A stretch of 64,000 bases of DNA from Simmondsia chinensis (lineage: Eukaryota; Streptophyta; Magnoliopsida; Caryophyllales; Simmondsiaceae): NCBI GenBank assembly GCA_018398585.1, contig JAGTTD010000011.1:8493001-8557000 (forward strand). Direction: 5' to 3'. Shown here in pieces: positions 43,077-54,900 of this stretch. Within the stretch, counting starts at the first letter, position 1, and every line of letters begins with the position of its first letter. The notes under the pieces are model-generated. The model was not told the origin of the DNA. It saw only the letters and a program-made list of their open reading frames with translations, and did no database searches. Both the position numbers and the translations under genes were made by a program.

Positions 43077-43460
43077 ATGGCCGGTGTAGTTTTCACTAGA
43101 GTTGGAACACATACGGTACAGGAGGACAATGCCACACATGGTAGCCAAGATCTAGGCCATAGGTTGGACAGAGTAACTCAGGTCTTGGAAAATATGAGCT
43201 TGCAGATGGGGGCTCTGATTCAACAACAGCAAATGTTGAAGGACAATTCATCTCCTCAAATTTGTGTGCCGAATTCACATCTTAAGCATGATGAGCAAGC
43301 TGCAAAGCCATCAAAACTGCCAATTCAGCTGAGAAATATTAAAGATCAGGTCCCATGGCAGTTCAAGGAAACGTTGGGACTTCCAAAAGTGCAAGATTGT
43401 CTTCCAAAGCACCGATTCAGGATTACGTTGAGGATTTACAGCCTGATCAGGATAAATTGA
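43077..43460 (+). CDS. Gag-like open frame of the 4.2-kb element
   Basis: 127 aa beginning MAGVVFTRVGTHTVQEDNAT. Residues 27-60 (LGHRLDRVTQVLENMSLQMG, ALIQQQQML) have the heptad look of a coiled coil, as in the N-terminal part of gypsy gag proteins. No zinc knuckle, DTG or RT motif follows. The start ATG is chosen as the first in the longest frame after a leader of about 930 bp. The frame probably continues with shifts into 43508-43909. Likely a decayed gag; function unknown. Confidence 0.45.
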   Translation: MAGVVFTRVGTHTVQEDNATHGSQDLGHRLDRVTQVLENMSLQMGALIQQQQMLKDNSSPQICVPNSHLKHDEQAAKPSKLPIQLRNIKDQVPWQFKETLGLPKVQDCLPKHRFRITLRIYSLIRIN

Positions 43461-43507
43461 TGCACATGAACACTACGGCTTAAGAGTTTCAATCCAAAAT
43501 CCATCAC

Positions 43508-45470
43508 ATGAAGTCTGAAAAGTTCAATACTGATAATGCAGCAGCAATTCAGAATGGAACGACATCATTGCAAGTTGATGAATCATTGAGTATTGCAGCT
43601 AAGGGAATAATAGTGATAGAAGAGCATAAAACGCAGCAAGAAACTGATCATGAAGCAAAACAAAATTGTGACGCAGAACACTCTTCTTCAAAGGGGAGTG
43701 GAGCTGTTATTGTTTGTGTGATAAATTCTCCTATGCAAGAACAACATATTTCACATTTCGAGCCAAAGCAAATGCACAATTCGGCACTGAAATGGAAGGT
43801 TGTGCAGCAGCCAAAGTTGCTATCAAAAGAGTTTGTTCTGATAGATCAAGTAGAGAGCATCCAAAAGGGTGTTAAGAGTGACAATCCATGCTACTTTGAG
43901 ACCCTTTGACCCAGGAGTAGAGGAATTCAAGGTTCCTTGGGGAAGTCAGCATAAAATGCAGCAGAAAATTGAGATCAAAGTGGTAGTTCGCCTTAACCAT
44001 ACGAAGTGTAATTCAAGCAAGAAATTAAGAACCTTGCTCAAGCCAATCTTGGTCTACAATGGAAGGCCTCCAAATTTTCTACTTCTCAAGGAAAACCTTG
44101 ACAAGCATAATGTGCTCAAGGATTAGGAATTGGGGCATCCTAAGATGGTGTTGCGGTCAATTGATAGACTTGGAGCATCATCTTGGATCAAAAGGATGAT
44201 GAAGAAGGCAAGGAGAATGAAGAATTCTATCAAGAATAATGCAAGTTCAGCTCAAAATCAGGATGAAACTACTACAGTGCAACCAAATTCAGTGAAACAT
44301 TAGGTTGCTACTGCTGTTAAACAATTTGTTCAGCTGGAAAACTTGCAAGATCATTCCAATGGTAGACTCTATTGAGGTTTTTTGATTCAGGACAAAAGGA
44401 TTCACTCAATGAAGATGTAAATTCATCAAGAAATCAGATTGTGCTTCCAACAGAACAACTAAAATCAGCAAAGAATTCAGACCTTGAGCTAAGGAATGGT
44501 ATTGATCATGTTGTGAATAGGGGACATACTCCAAGGGTACATCCTAAGCTGCGACTTCCTGAAGTTGTGCTGCATAAGGAGGGTCAAGCTTCTGTACATT
44601 CAGGTTTTTAGTGGAAATAGCAGCTTAAGTTTGGAATTGATGCACAAGTAGCTGGTCTTTGGCGATTATGCAAGCGGTTTGAAGTAGTAATTGAACAATT
44701 GGAACTTAAATACCAAGGAGTGTTGTTTAAGGGTTAATACAAGAACATATCTTGGAAGTTGTTGGTTCTTGGATCAAAAAGACAGTTAAGAGGGCTAAGA
44801 AAAGAAGGCATTATACCAATAAGGATGTTATTTCAACAGTGAATCAGGTTATGCAGTGGCAACCCTTGGAAATGCAAGGTCAGTTGAGCGCAGTTGAAGT
44901 TGATTCAAATTTGAATTATCACGATAGGCCTCCTGACCCGAAGATTCGAAGGCTCATTATCAAGAATACCAAGAATGAGCTTGTAGCTGTTAGAAGGCCA
45001 ATGATAACAGGATCAATTCCATAGAGCTATGGTCAAGATTACATAAGAATTGAGGGAATTGTTCAGCTTGATAGTACTCACCGAAAAGCTTCTGTTGAGA
45101 AATTTAGTGTGAACTTCAGATCATCTCCAGCTGCTATTATTGGGCAGTACAACAAGGATGAAAGAAACAGATTAGTTGTTAATTTAGGACGGGTTAAATC
45201 TGTTTTGATGTTTTAGTTCCATCCAGAACAGGTGTATTTCCTAGCAGGTTGTAAGGGATTAAAAAGGAAGCTGGAAAAGGTGAAACCTCACAAATGGGAG
45301 GAGATTTGCAAGCTTTTCTCAGATCGTGCTACAGAAGCGAATGCAAGACTGAAGTGGGCAGTGAATGAAGTCGAATGGTAGTGAAATTTGGAGCAGCTGC
45401 AGAGTGGATTTGAGGACAAGAACAAGAGTTTTCAAGCTGCTTCTCTTCTACTAGGATTCTTGAGGACAAG
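43508..45470 (+). pseudogene. Unrecognised coding remnants of the 4.2-kb element
   Basis: Open stretches in more than one frame (43508-43909, 43869-44126, 44372-44611, 44752-45024) carry Lys/Gln-rich text such as KTVKRAKKRRHYTNKDVIST and YNGRPPNFLLLKENLDKHNV. Near 45230-45380 a frame reads FHPEQVYFLAGCKGLKRKLE and KWEEICKLFSDRATEANARL. None matches a retroviral domain known to me. It could be diverged gag, a family-specific ORF or captured host sequence. The segment ends in SLLLGFLRTRIS-like text just before the PPT, the usual end of a gypsy-type internal region. Confidence 0.4.
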
Positions 45471-45478
45471 AATCTCTT

Positions 45479-45488
45479 AAGGGGGGAG
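45479..45488 (+). promoter_or_regulatory. PPT of the 4.2-kb element
   Basis: AAGGGGGGAG, three bases before the 3' LTR start TGTCATGAC. Confidence 0.75.
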
Positions 45489-45491
45489 TAT

Positions 45492-45920
45492 TGTCATGAC
45501 TCGGGATTTGGGATTAAATACTAATAATGCTATGGTTGTAATAAAATAGTATAAGTCATTAGTATAAGTCAATTAGTGCACGTGTATTAGCTTGAGTTTG
45601 TGAGTAGGTTGATATGTTAGTTAAGAGGAGTTAGTAGTGGTCAATGTTGGCAGCTGCCTAAGTGAAGTACGTAGGTAAGTCGGTTATGATTAGTGTCCAA
45701 GTGCAATGTATTTACTTAGCCATCTTTAGTCCTAAATTAGTATAAGTAGTAGTTGCTCTTCGTGTAAACACATATGATGAATGATAATTGATTGATGATT
45801 TCTCTTTCTCATCTAAACTCTCTCTAATTTCTCATCTCCTTCCATTCTCTTCCCATCTAAACTCTCTTCTATCATATCCTATCCCTAGGTTATGATCAAG
45901 ATTTATCTTGAATCATAACA
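45492..45920 (+). repeat. 3' LTR of the 4.2-kb element
   Basis: 429 bp, the same ends and length as the 5' LTR. Confidence 0.9.
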
Positions 45921-46532
45921 CAGGCACAGGCCTAAATTGCCTAATATCCTTTCTAACAGCTTGGACTAAGCCATTATGAGTCTCAGCCTGCCTAACCAAC
46001 TTATGCTCAACTTTTCGCTATAAGGGTAGCAGCAGAAGATAGGGGTGAATTCATCTCAACTAAGACTCTGCCAGTTCCTCTATGAAGCCTTCCATTCATT
46101 AAGGTCCCAGCGTCATTTATTACGGCTCTCATGACGATAGAGTTTTCACGCTGGGCCACTAGACAGTGTTATGCTTCAGCATGTATTATGAAAGGCCTCT
46201 TTTATGGCTTGTTGAACTCTTTGGTCCATGATTTATAAACAACGCTTGAGCATGCCCATTAAACTCTTGCAAGACTAGCCATCAAGCGTATTAAGCTCGT
46301 TCTCTGGGATGTCCTTAGCACCTCCACTTTTATTACCGCAGTGGTGACTGGTTTCATCCTCTCATGATAGGCTCTGTTAAAGAGGGTGCCTAGGCTAGCC
46401 CTTTTGGTTCCTCATGCTCAAGAGCACTAGATCTCCTTGTTCTGACCATTGGTGAGTGTAAGATTACGATTTGGTATTCCATGATGGAGTTAAGTCTTAT
46501 GTTAAGCCTCCCACTATGGTTGCCAAAAGGCA
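45921..46532 (-). pseudogene. Gypsy gag 5' end and PBS region, left copy
   Basis: Matches 54861-55530. In minus sense, a PBS-like TTGGCAACCATAGTGGGAGG is followed by ATG 46449-46447 and MVRTRRSSALEHEEPKGLA. This is the start of a gag protein, then decayed text. With 41446-41718 it is all that remains of a gypsy internal region to the left of the LTR at 46533-48673. Confidence 0.65.
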
Positions 46533-47318
46533 TATTTGCTTTATTTATTGTTGGCCCTAAAAGCCATTTATTCTGAAATTTTGATAATAACAATTATTTA
46601 GTGAGTATTGTATTTAATTGTTCTATTCATGTTTGAAAATAACTCATAAGAAAGTTAGAAAAAATCAAGATTAATCACGTTGATGTCATGCTTTCCAATA
46701 AAGAGGAAAATAATCCAAGTTGAAGAGAAGATTCATCCAAAATCAAGATAACGATATCCAAGTTCAGGTGCTTCAAGTGTTTGTATTTATTTTTTAGGAC
46801 TTTGGATCGGGATACATCAATTGAGTCAAAATCTCAATTATTGATTGGTGATGCACTAACAAAAATGTTTTAAAATATTTTGAAATTTATTTTCCAAATC
46901 TTACTTGAAAAACATTCAATTCAAATCTAAGCTAGTTAAATTTTTACGTAAATTTTTTTTTTTTAATAAATTGGAATTATTAGAAGCATGCCCAAATAAT
47001 GAGATAAAAAAAAAATTTTTAGGATGATATATTAGCTTGATTAAAAAATTATTCATTCAAAAAAGTAGGTCTATAATGGTAACCAAATCAAACTGATGAT
47101 CAAAATGGTCAAAAACCACCCCAATGTGCTCACATAAAAGAGGTGTGTGCACACAAACAAACATTGGCAAAGGTGAGTTTTTTTGTGTTGACACACAGAG
47201 GTTGTGTGTCGACACACAGACATACAGTCCTGCGATAGCTTTAAAGGCTACATTTTAAATCTGGTTTCTTTCCCATTTTTTAAAAATGTTTTCTAATGGC
47301 TCTTGTATCTTCTTGGCC

Positions 47319-47326
47319 TATAAATA
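47319..47326 (+). promoter_or_regulatory. TATA box in nested LTR, left copy
   Basis: TATAAATA after TTGGCC. The same box is at 56314-56321. It supports plus orientation for the nested LTR, opposite to the surrounding gypsy. Confidence 0.5.
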
Positions 47327-47574
47327 AGGCTTAAAGTCTTCGATAAAATTATCCGATTATTCAAGCTTCGATTGATTAATAGTTCTTATGTTTGACTTAT
47401 GCTTTAATGCTTTAATCTCTTGTTTTTATTGAAGTTTTTCTTATGCATCACTAGTTCTCTTTGCTATTGAGTATATTGAGCTTTATTGTCCTTAGTTTTT
47501 GCTAACCTTGATTAATTGTCAAATCACTCTTTCAAGGGTAAGAGTTTCAATGCTTAAATATTTTCTTGTAAAGG

Positions 47575-47745
47575 TTGGATCCTGAGCCTATGTTACAAAA
47601 GAATTATTTGTAAAACTTTGGATCCTGAGCCTACGTTATAAAAGGATCAATTGTAAAAGATTGGGTCTTGAGCTTACATACAAAAAGATTGGTTGTAAAA
47701 GGTTGGATCCTGAGCGTACGTTTTAAAAGAATCATTAAGCTTAGT
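47575..47745 (+). repeat. 43-bp tandem repeat, four copies (left)
   Basis: TTGGATCCTGAGCCTACGTT recurs at 47575, 47618, 47661 and 47703, giving periods of 43, 43 and 42 bp. The same array is at 56561 in the right copy. Confidence 0.85.
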
Positions 47746-48673
47746 GAAAGGCTCAAGTGACAAAGAGTAGTCACTTGCGGAGTGGACTAGCTTCCGGGTC
47801 GGAAGTGAATCACTATAAAAATCATTGTGTATTGTTTTCTTCTTCCCTATACTTTTTATGTTTCGTATTTATTATTTATTTTTCAGTCTAATTTTTGGTT
47901 CTTAAAGTTTAAATTTTCATTTAAAAGAATCTAATTCACCCCCCAGGTTGCTATTTGAGCCTTCATGTTTGTTAGTTGTGCGATGTGATCACCATAAATA
48001 CAATTGCAAACAAACATACAAAAGAGACTCACCATGACTAGTGATAACCGCACGTCTTTGACCTCAACCACTCACCACTTTCGTAGAAAAAGAAATGATA
48101 TTTTAGTGCATCTAACTTTGTTTAATACGTGGATTCTGGTTATGCTCCAATTAAGGAGACTTTCATATTTTTTTGTTAATTCTGTAATGTATATAATGAT
48201 AGAAAATTAAATGGATATAGACCTAACTCAAGTAACAGTTACAATAAGGCCCATAGACACCTTTCCTCATACAACTAAGAGTCCAGAACTAGGGTGGAGA
48301 CAAATCCAAGAGCTCAACAGTCCATTTATATGCCCGAGTCAATCAAAGTTTTAGGCCTAGAACCCTTGACTTATAATAACTCGAATGAGCTAGAGTCTGA
48401 CAAGGTTGTGAAATTGTATTTGGGTCACTGGATGAGGATCAATGGAATCAAGGTTAAGCTTTGGCCGTCAAAGCCCTTAAACAATGATGCAAACCTAAGT
48501 TCACTTAACTTAATAAGCAGTGATAGTGGTGTTAAGACCAATGCAATCAAGGTCAAGTCTTGGCCTTCAAAGCCTTAAACTTAAGTTTCAATTCTTAACT
48601 TGTCTGTTTTGGGAACAGATTAAAACGAAGAGTTCAGACCTGAAGTCCGAAGAACTGTATTACTGAAGAAGCA

Positions 48674-49700
48674 AGTATAACAAAATCTACACTATGCTAA
48701 GCTAAGTTAAGTTACGCTACTCCTAGATAAAAAGCACAAGTGTCCTGTAGAAAAACTTGAAGAAGTTTTGTATGAGTAGCGTTGGACACTTTACAACTAC
48801 AGCAGTATCTCTTATTTTTAGTAAAAAGAAATAACATTTGCCCCTATTTTCGTGGCATCTTCTACCCACATAGGCTACCAAGCTTCTTTGTTCACATGAA
48901 TGGGCAGTGAACGTGCCCCTAATTTGAAGTGCTCAAGCGTCTTTCTAGAAACCCACGTCTGTTTTTTTCAGCTGGAGTCCCTTTTAGATTCCCCATATTC
49001 TATTAGATAAGCTTGCATCCCTCCAAGTAATTGTCTCGAGCTTGGAAACCACCTGTCTTTAGCCTTCTAGGAAGTCCCTTGAGCTCGAGCTCCTTTTACC
49101 CTTCAACAATCTCAAGCCTTGAGTGGCTGATACCCCAATCAGGGTGTTAAACCTCTCTAGTTGGGCTTGAAATGTAGTTACCTCAACACCCAGAGGCTTG
49201 ACTTTCCTCGAGGATGACCTCATGTGACAAGCGCGTGGCGCTTTGCTCAAAATGGTGTTGTCCTAACTCCCTTGATTTTAGAATGTAAACAAAAGCCCTC
49301 TTTTAGCCATTGGTAATTTCAAATTCCCAATAGGTAAAAAATATGCTTGATTTGACCCTTAATGGCTATAAGGGCTTGAGAGAACGCTGTTTGATGTCTG
49401 ACCTTCGTTGCCGCGTGTCTATAAGTATGACAGCTCAAACCCTTCCTCTCATTAGAGGTCTATCTGGCATGTATTTAAGGACATCTATCTAAGCAACCAT
49501 GTATACGGTAAATTCTAAGAAAGTAATGTTTCAATTTCACAAATGCATAGAACAGAGACAGACACAATTTCTCAATGGAGGAATGTGAATACATTCATTC
49601 AAACAACAGTTTAGGTATAACATAGCTTGTTCAAACCCTTTGTCATTGTCTTGTACAAGTAAACAATCAAATGATTCATCAGAAGCAGGGACATAAAATC
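48674..49700 (-). pseudogene. Gypsy 3' region, integrase missing
   Basis: In minus sense this follows RT. About 49690-49480 keeps scraps such as VPASDESFDCLLVQDNDKGF and ITFLEFTVYMVA, with DVLKYMPDRPLMRGRV a little further on. These are the end of RT and RNase H of a gypsy pol. No HHCC integrase finger, DDE core or GPY motif follows before the LTR at 48673. Text such as SHEVILEESQASGC is unrecognised. The integrase and any second RNase H are deleted or never belonged here. Confidence 0.55.
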
Positions 49701-50576
49701 TTCAGCGGTTTGCCCTGCTTTTGTGGAAGCAACACTGATAGTCAACCTAGTATTCCTTAATGGCCTCAAAGGCTTCTTGGTGTGGCTTCTCCCACGTGAA
49801 GTCTTTCTTAGACTTAAGTCTCAACAGTAGTGAAAAGACTTTGGTTTTTCCTGCAACATTTTAAATGAAATGTCTCCGAAAATTAACCTACCTCAAGAAG
49901 TGTTTAAACTCCTTTTCGCTGAAAGGCAGTTTGGCCTCTTGAATGTCCTTATTCTTATTAATTTCAACCTCAATACCTCTTTGATGTTCCAGAAAACCAA
50001 GGAAGTTTCCTGTGCGCATGCTAAAGGCGCATTTTAACAAGTTCATCTTGAGGTTATGGCTCTTCATTCTAAGGAAAGCTCCTCTCAAGTCTTCCAAGTG
50101 TTCAATTGGCGACTGACTTGACAACTATGTCACCTATATAGATTTCCATACTCTTGCCAATTAGATCATGAAAGATCATGTTCAAGGCTCTTTGGTAGGC
50201 GGCACTAGTGTTCTTCAAACCAAACGGTATGGCACCCCACTTAAAGGTCCCTATTGACCCACGACATCTAAATGCTTTCTTATGGGTATCCTCTGAAGCT
50301 ATCATGACTTGGTAGTACCCACAGTAGCCATCCATAGAGGATAAGACCTCATGCCTTCAGACTGAATCAATAAGGATATCAGCTACTGGCATGCTGTATT
50401 CATCCTTTGGGGCCTTTGCATGTAGATCTCTGAAATCAATACATGCTCTAATTTTGCTATTCTTTTTGATAGCAGGAACTATATTTTCCAACCACTCATC
50501 ATACCTGGAAGTCCTGATTGATTTGGCCTTCAAGAGTCTCTTAATCTTCTCTTTGACCAAATCTATTACCTCTTAA
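49701..50576 (-). pseudogene. Gypsy reverse transcriptase relic
   Basis: In minus order: MVKEKIKRLLKAKSIRTSRY and WLENIVPAIKKNSKIRACID, FRDLHAKAPKDEYSMPVADI, then MDGYCGYYQVMIASEDTHKK, FRCRGSIGTFKWGAIPFGLK and NTSAAYQRALNMIFHDLIG. This is the classical gypsy order K-D-F-R-LN...FGL-NA-YQR. The active-site box reads YIGD: GGT (50134-50132) stands where the first Asp codon should be, so it is inactive. ECAFS-type text (LLKCAFSMRTGNFLGFL) and a GIEV motif follow. Several stops and shifts separate the pieces. Confidence 0.85.
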
Positions 50577-50899
50577 GACATCCTTCTCTAGGCTTGAATT
50601 AAGTTTGGCTTGATAGGAAGTCTATGCTCAACCACTTTTCTGTCTAGGCCAAGCATCTCATGATGGTTCTAAGGAAAGTAGTTCTTGAACTCAAGAAGCA
50701 AGGTCAAATACTGCTTTTGCTGCTCTTCGGAAAGCAGTGTACTCAAACAGGTAGGTCTTGGGTCCTCTGTTGAGCCCAGGTTAACCTCGAGAGGAGGGGG
50801 TCTTGAACTTCAGCCCTTAAATCATATTCCTTGCTGCTCTTAAGCCGAATAGCTCCATCTCTTTCTCTTCTATCATCTGGACCTCGATGCAATTTTTAG

Positions 50900-51790
50900 C
50901 AAATGGCTACTCAGCCTATAGTTGATCCTTATCATGCCAAGCCACCAGCATTGTAATGACTGAGGGAACAACCCTCTAGTCTTTTAGCGGGAAATCTTGG
51001 CTCCCCTGCATAAGGCTTCTAGTGTGGCTTGAAGGTCCCCTTCATCAAGAAGGGCTTTTATGCATCCCCAGAAGTCAAAGTCCTCTGACTCCACATCAAC
51101 TTGACCAGCCTCAGCTTTAGTGAGCAGACTTTCAAGGATGGCTGTCAATTCCTTGTGTTGGGCAGTCTGAGGAGTGGTCCTTTTGACATCCAATGGTCCC
51201 ACACCATCTTTGTAGAACTTTGCCTCAATATAATTGGAGCAAGCCATGAATGGCTTGTTATCTACCATAACAACCTCATATTTGTTATGGTTCCAAAATT
51301 TTAACAATTGGTGAAGTGAAGAGGGGATACAATAATTGACATGTAGCCAATCTCTTCTAAGCAGAGCATTATAGCTTGAAGTAGTATCGACTACAAAGAA
51401 AGTTGTTAGCTTGCTCAAGCTACCAACAGTTAACTCAATTGGGATGACCCCTTTGGACTTAGTTGTGGCTTAAGAGAAGTCACAGATCATCACATCTGAT
51501 TTTATCAAGTCACCTTGAGATTTACCAATGACCCTTAACATGTATGAAGGAAAGACATTGATGGTTGTGCCATTATCTACCAAGACCGTATTCACCAGAA
51601 TGCCATCAAATTTGGCCTTGATGTATAGAGGCTTGATGTGTATATTGGCAGTATTTAGCCAATCAAACATCATCTTAATTATGTCAGGTGTGTCATCAAT
51701 TGACTTGGATGTTGGGGTTTTAACTTTAAAAGACAAAGGACCATGATTACATTTGGTAGTTGCCACTTCAGCTATAAGTTCCACCTAGGG
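50900..51790 (-). pseudogene. Gypsy protease region relic
   Basis: 51784-51470 in minus sense reads MELIAEVATTKCNHGPLSFK, then IYIKAKFDGILVNTVLVDNG, TTINVFPSYML. VDNGTTINVFP is in the place of the retropepsin D-T/S-G loop, with the Asp codon at 51577-51575. It is followed by TSSYNALLRRDWLH (51400-51330), the usual post-protease phrase (YN-LLGRDWLH). The region up to about 50900 is a linker to RT. Confidence 0.7.
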
Positions 51791-51990
51791 ATTGTTTGAT
51801 GCGATCACATCTCTCTCAAGGCCTTCTTGTGGGTTAGTTGCTATGAACTCCAAGGGAAGGAGTAAGGCAGTTATAACATCAGCTTTCTCAAGGTGTGACG
51901 CAAACTGTATTTGGACCCCTTGGCTTGTCTCTTTCATAGGACTTCCTTCGATTGCAATAACCTGATCTTGATCTTGAGGACTGCCATTAG

Positions 51991-54900
51991 TTAGTATGTC
52001 CTAATCTTAAGGTTGATCCTTTTGTTCAACCTCATAGGTTTGAGATTCCTCCATGGGTTGGGGAAATCTTCTTCGTGGAAGCCTTTTTCTATGTTAGACC
52101 ATGTTGGATTAACATGGTCCAAAGGCTCCACTAAATTGATGCTAAGGAGGCTATATTCTTTCTCATCATCAAATGCTCTTCGAGCCAATGAATTCTTGGC
52201 AAGCTGATCCCACCAAGTTTCGTTATCCTTAAAAGATGAGAGACTAGCCCATCCCTTAAACTTCTTATGTGGCTCACCTTTACCATTGATGGTCAAAGGT
52301 CTTGATTTAGTTGTTGGATCTTTAAGATCCATGGGCACAATGCACCTGTCCTTGCAGACTCTATACTCTTCTTCAGAGAGCCTAGTCAAGCAAGTGTCAA
52401 ATAGAGCTCTTCGTTGCGCCGATTTTTTCTGCAGTTGCCTCCTTTTCTGGGTTCGTGTAAGGTTAAGGAACCAATATCCTCTTGCTCGAGGTGATTCCTT
52501 CTCCAAACATCGCCAAAATGGACCTTTGAAAGTTGTTGTCCTGACTATTGTGGTCCTGACTTTTGTGGTCCTTGATAAGTGTCCACATCGAGCAGGTGGT
52601 ATTTCAAATTCCTCTTTAAAGGCCCAATCCTCATGATAATTTGGGCTTTGGAAGTGAGACCACAAGAAGGTCCAACCAATGAAGCCTTTTCCTTGGGTAA
52701 AGGCTCAGCTTTTTTATTTCAGACACCAACTTATGACCACAGCCTTCACAATGGTCATGTGCAAGATGCGTGAGCTTTCTTGATGTCTCCTTCTTAGCGG
52801 CAAAGATGGTTTGCGAATAGTCATCCATGGATATTCCCATGGTGAACTCTTCTTCCCTTGAAAAGAGGATAGCTCCTTTTTCTAGGTGCCTTTTTAAGAA
52901 TCTGCTCATGGTTGAATAGTCATGCATTGAATGTTCTGCAGTAATGTGCCACTTGCAGCAATCACTTGTTAATTCTAGAGAGGTTTTGGAAAACCTAAGT
53001 GCCCCTCTCTCTAGCAATCTATCAAATAAAGTGTTGGCCACTAGCAATCCCTCTTTATCTTTCATTCATCCCGCATAGAGACCTACCATTAGTTTAGCTA
53101 TCATGGGTACTACAACGTTTTACTGCCTCAATTATATTAACTTGGACAAGACTAGGGAAGAGGTCTTTATCAATACCTATTTGTCCTTCTCCAAGGAAGA
53201 TGATTAATTCCCTTGCCTCAATGGCATCCAAGACCACATTTCTAAAGATCATGTAGTTCTTCATTAAGTGAGTTAATGAATCATGCCATTTATAGTATAC
53301 CTTTCCCTTTGTTGAACTAGGGTTAGGTTTTCTGTGTTTGCTCCTAATCTTGAGCTTATTATTTGCCTTAAGCTAATCAAATATGACATCAGCTCTTGAA
53401 AGGTCAAATGAGTATTTCCTCAAGTCTTGGGATTGATATGACTACTTGGTTTTAATATCCTTCTTGTCCAAAGGATTACAGACTACAGGAGGTCCTTTGA
53501 TATACTCAGCAATGTCAATTTCGTATGCAGGATCTTCATTCTCATCATCAAGTCATGTACATAAGTTCCATACACACTATGCTTCTTGAGGCTTTCCTCT
53601 TTGAAGATAGCCTCATATCTTACGGCACATTCTACCAACTATAGAAGTGTTCTGAAGTTTGAACCTTCAAACCTTTTCTTAAATTTAATATCCAAGCCAT
53701 TCAAAGCCAGCTTGGCATATTCAACTTCAGGAAGTGCAACTGTACATTTAAACCTAACTTTCTTGAACTGATTGATGTAATCCTCCATGGATTCACCTGG
53801 CTTTTGTTTCATTCGAGCCAACTTAGAGATGAAAGTTCCTAACTCCATCCTTGCGAACTGGGCCTGGAATTGTGTGGCCATGTCATCCTAACAGTAGATG
53901 GCATTAGGTGGTAAGCTAATGTAGCACTTACAGGCAGTCCCAGTCAAAGAACTTGGGAACAGTCTGAGCTTTGGATACTGATTGTTAGCCGCTTTCTTGC
54001 ATTGGTAGTTAAACCTTGCCAAATGCTCAAGGGTAGACACACTTCCTTCTCCAGAGAAAAGGGTAAATTCAGTGATTTTGTATCCTCGAGGAAAAGGGTA
54101 ATCCTTGTTAATATAGTCAGGGTAAGGTTTAATATACAAGGGTCTATCAACCCTACTAAGGCCTAGCCCATACATCTGCTCGATAAGGGCGTCCAATTGG
54201 TATTGGAGGGGTAGGTTTGGCACATGGTTATGTGCCTACCATTGCCCCCAAGTGGCAGAGGATCTTAAGGGGGAAAAGTAGGATATCCCTGAGCTCCCAT
54301 TACAATCGAATGTGGGAGCGGTTGTTGCCCCACACATATAGGATAACCCCTTTGATCATCCTAACCATGCTCTTGATTCGCAATGAAATATGTTCCAATA
54401 GATCCTAGGCTGCATGGCATGCCTGAGGGCACACCTATATTGACAGGCTGTTGGTGCATCCTTGCCTGATCAATCCACAAGTTCATGAGTATAAAGAGGT
54501 CTTCCCCAAAACAAGGTTTCTGTCCTTGCATACCTACTCCAAGGCCTTGAGTGGTCCTTGAGGCAACCTCTCCAACGTGAGAAGGGTATGAACAGTTATG
54601 CCCCCTGTCTCGAGGACATGTGACATTTGCGCACAGGCATTGAGATCCCTTGAAGCCAAAGAAAATCCCTAATTCAAGGGCCTTGCAAATTCAAGGGGTG
54701 GATTATCAAACCTATGGCTAGGATCCAAGTGAGTAACACTTCGGTTAGCCACAGTTGGGTTTCCCACTACCTCATGGATGGCGTTGTCAACTTGAGTAAA
54801 TGGAAACCGTGGGCTCAAGGGAACATCATGAAGGTACCTAGGTGGAACTGACGGAGGAGGCATGGGCCTAAGTTGCCTAAATATCGCTTCTAATGGCTTG

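Larger units (their letters stand above)
41714..45925 (+). mobile_element. Non-autonomous LTR element (TR-GAG/LARD-like)
   Basis: The element is 41719-45920 (4202 bp). It has two 429-bp LTRs with TGTCATGAC...CATAACA ends, exact CAGGC duplications (41714-41718 and 45921-45925), a PBS-like GATATCAGAGCC and a PPT. The interior encodes no recognisable protease, integrase or RT. It has short open frames, the first with a gag-like coiled-coil start. It sits inside gypsy gag sequence whose two halves rejoin exactly outside the TSD. LTRs beginning TGTCATGACCC and a PPT after an EDKNL-like phrase suggest a gypsy relationship, but this is not proven. Confidence 0.88.
46539..47963 (+). repeat. Nested copia-type LTR-like insert, left copy
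   Basis: It contains TGTTGGCCCTAAAAGCC (46549) with TTTTGATAATAACAA, a TATA box (47319-47326), a 43-bp tandem repeat and GAAAGGCTCAAGTGACAAAG. GAGTGGACTAGCTTCCGGG and AATCTAATTCACCCCCC close it. This order (TGTTGGCCC...TATA...CACTATAAAAATC...AATTCACCCCC) resembles LTRs of large plant copia elements of the SIRE/Maximus type, oriented plus. CATATTTG and CATGTTTG flank it. Confidence 0.5.
46533..48673 (-). repeat. Gypsy LTR candidate, left copy (with nested LTR)
   Basis: Collinear with 55531-57681 over its whole length. It starts TATTTGCT (TGTTTGCT in the right copy) next to the PBS and ends near CTGAAGAAGCA. About 1.4 kb of it (46539-47963) is a nested plus-oriented LTR-like insert shared by both copies. 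In the minus orientation it is the 3' LTR of the gypsy body at 48674-55530 and also the 5' LTR of the gag remnant to its left. Ends are inferred from where the two copies diverge. Confidence 0.6.
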
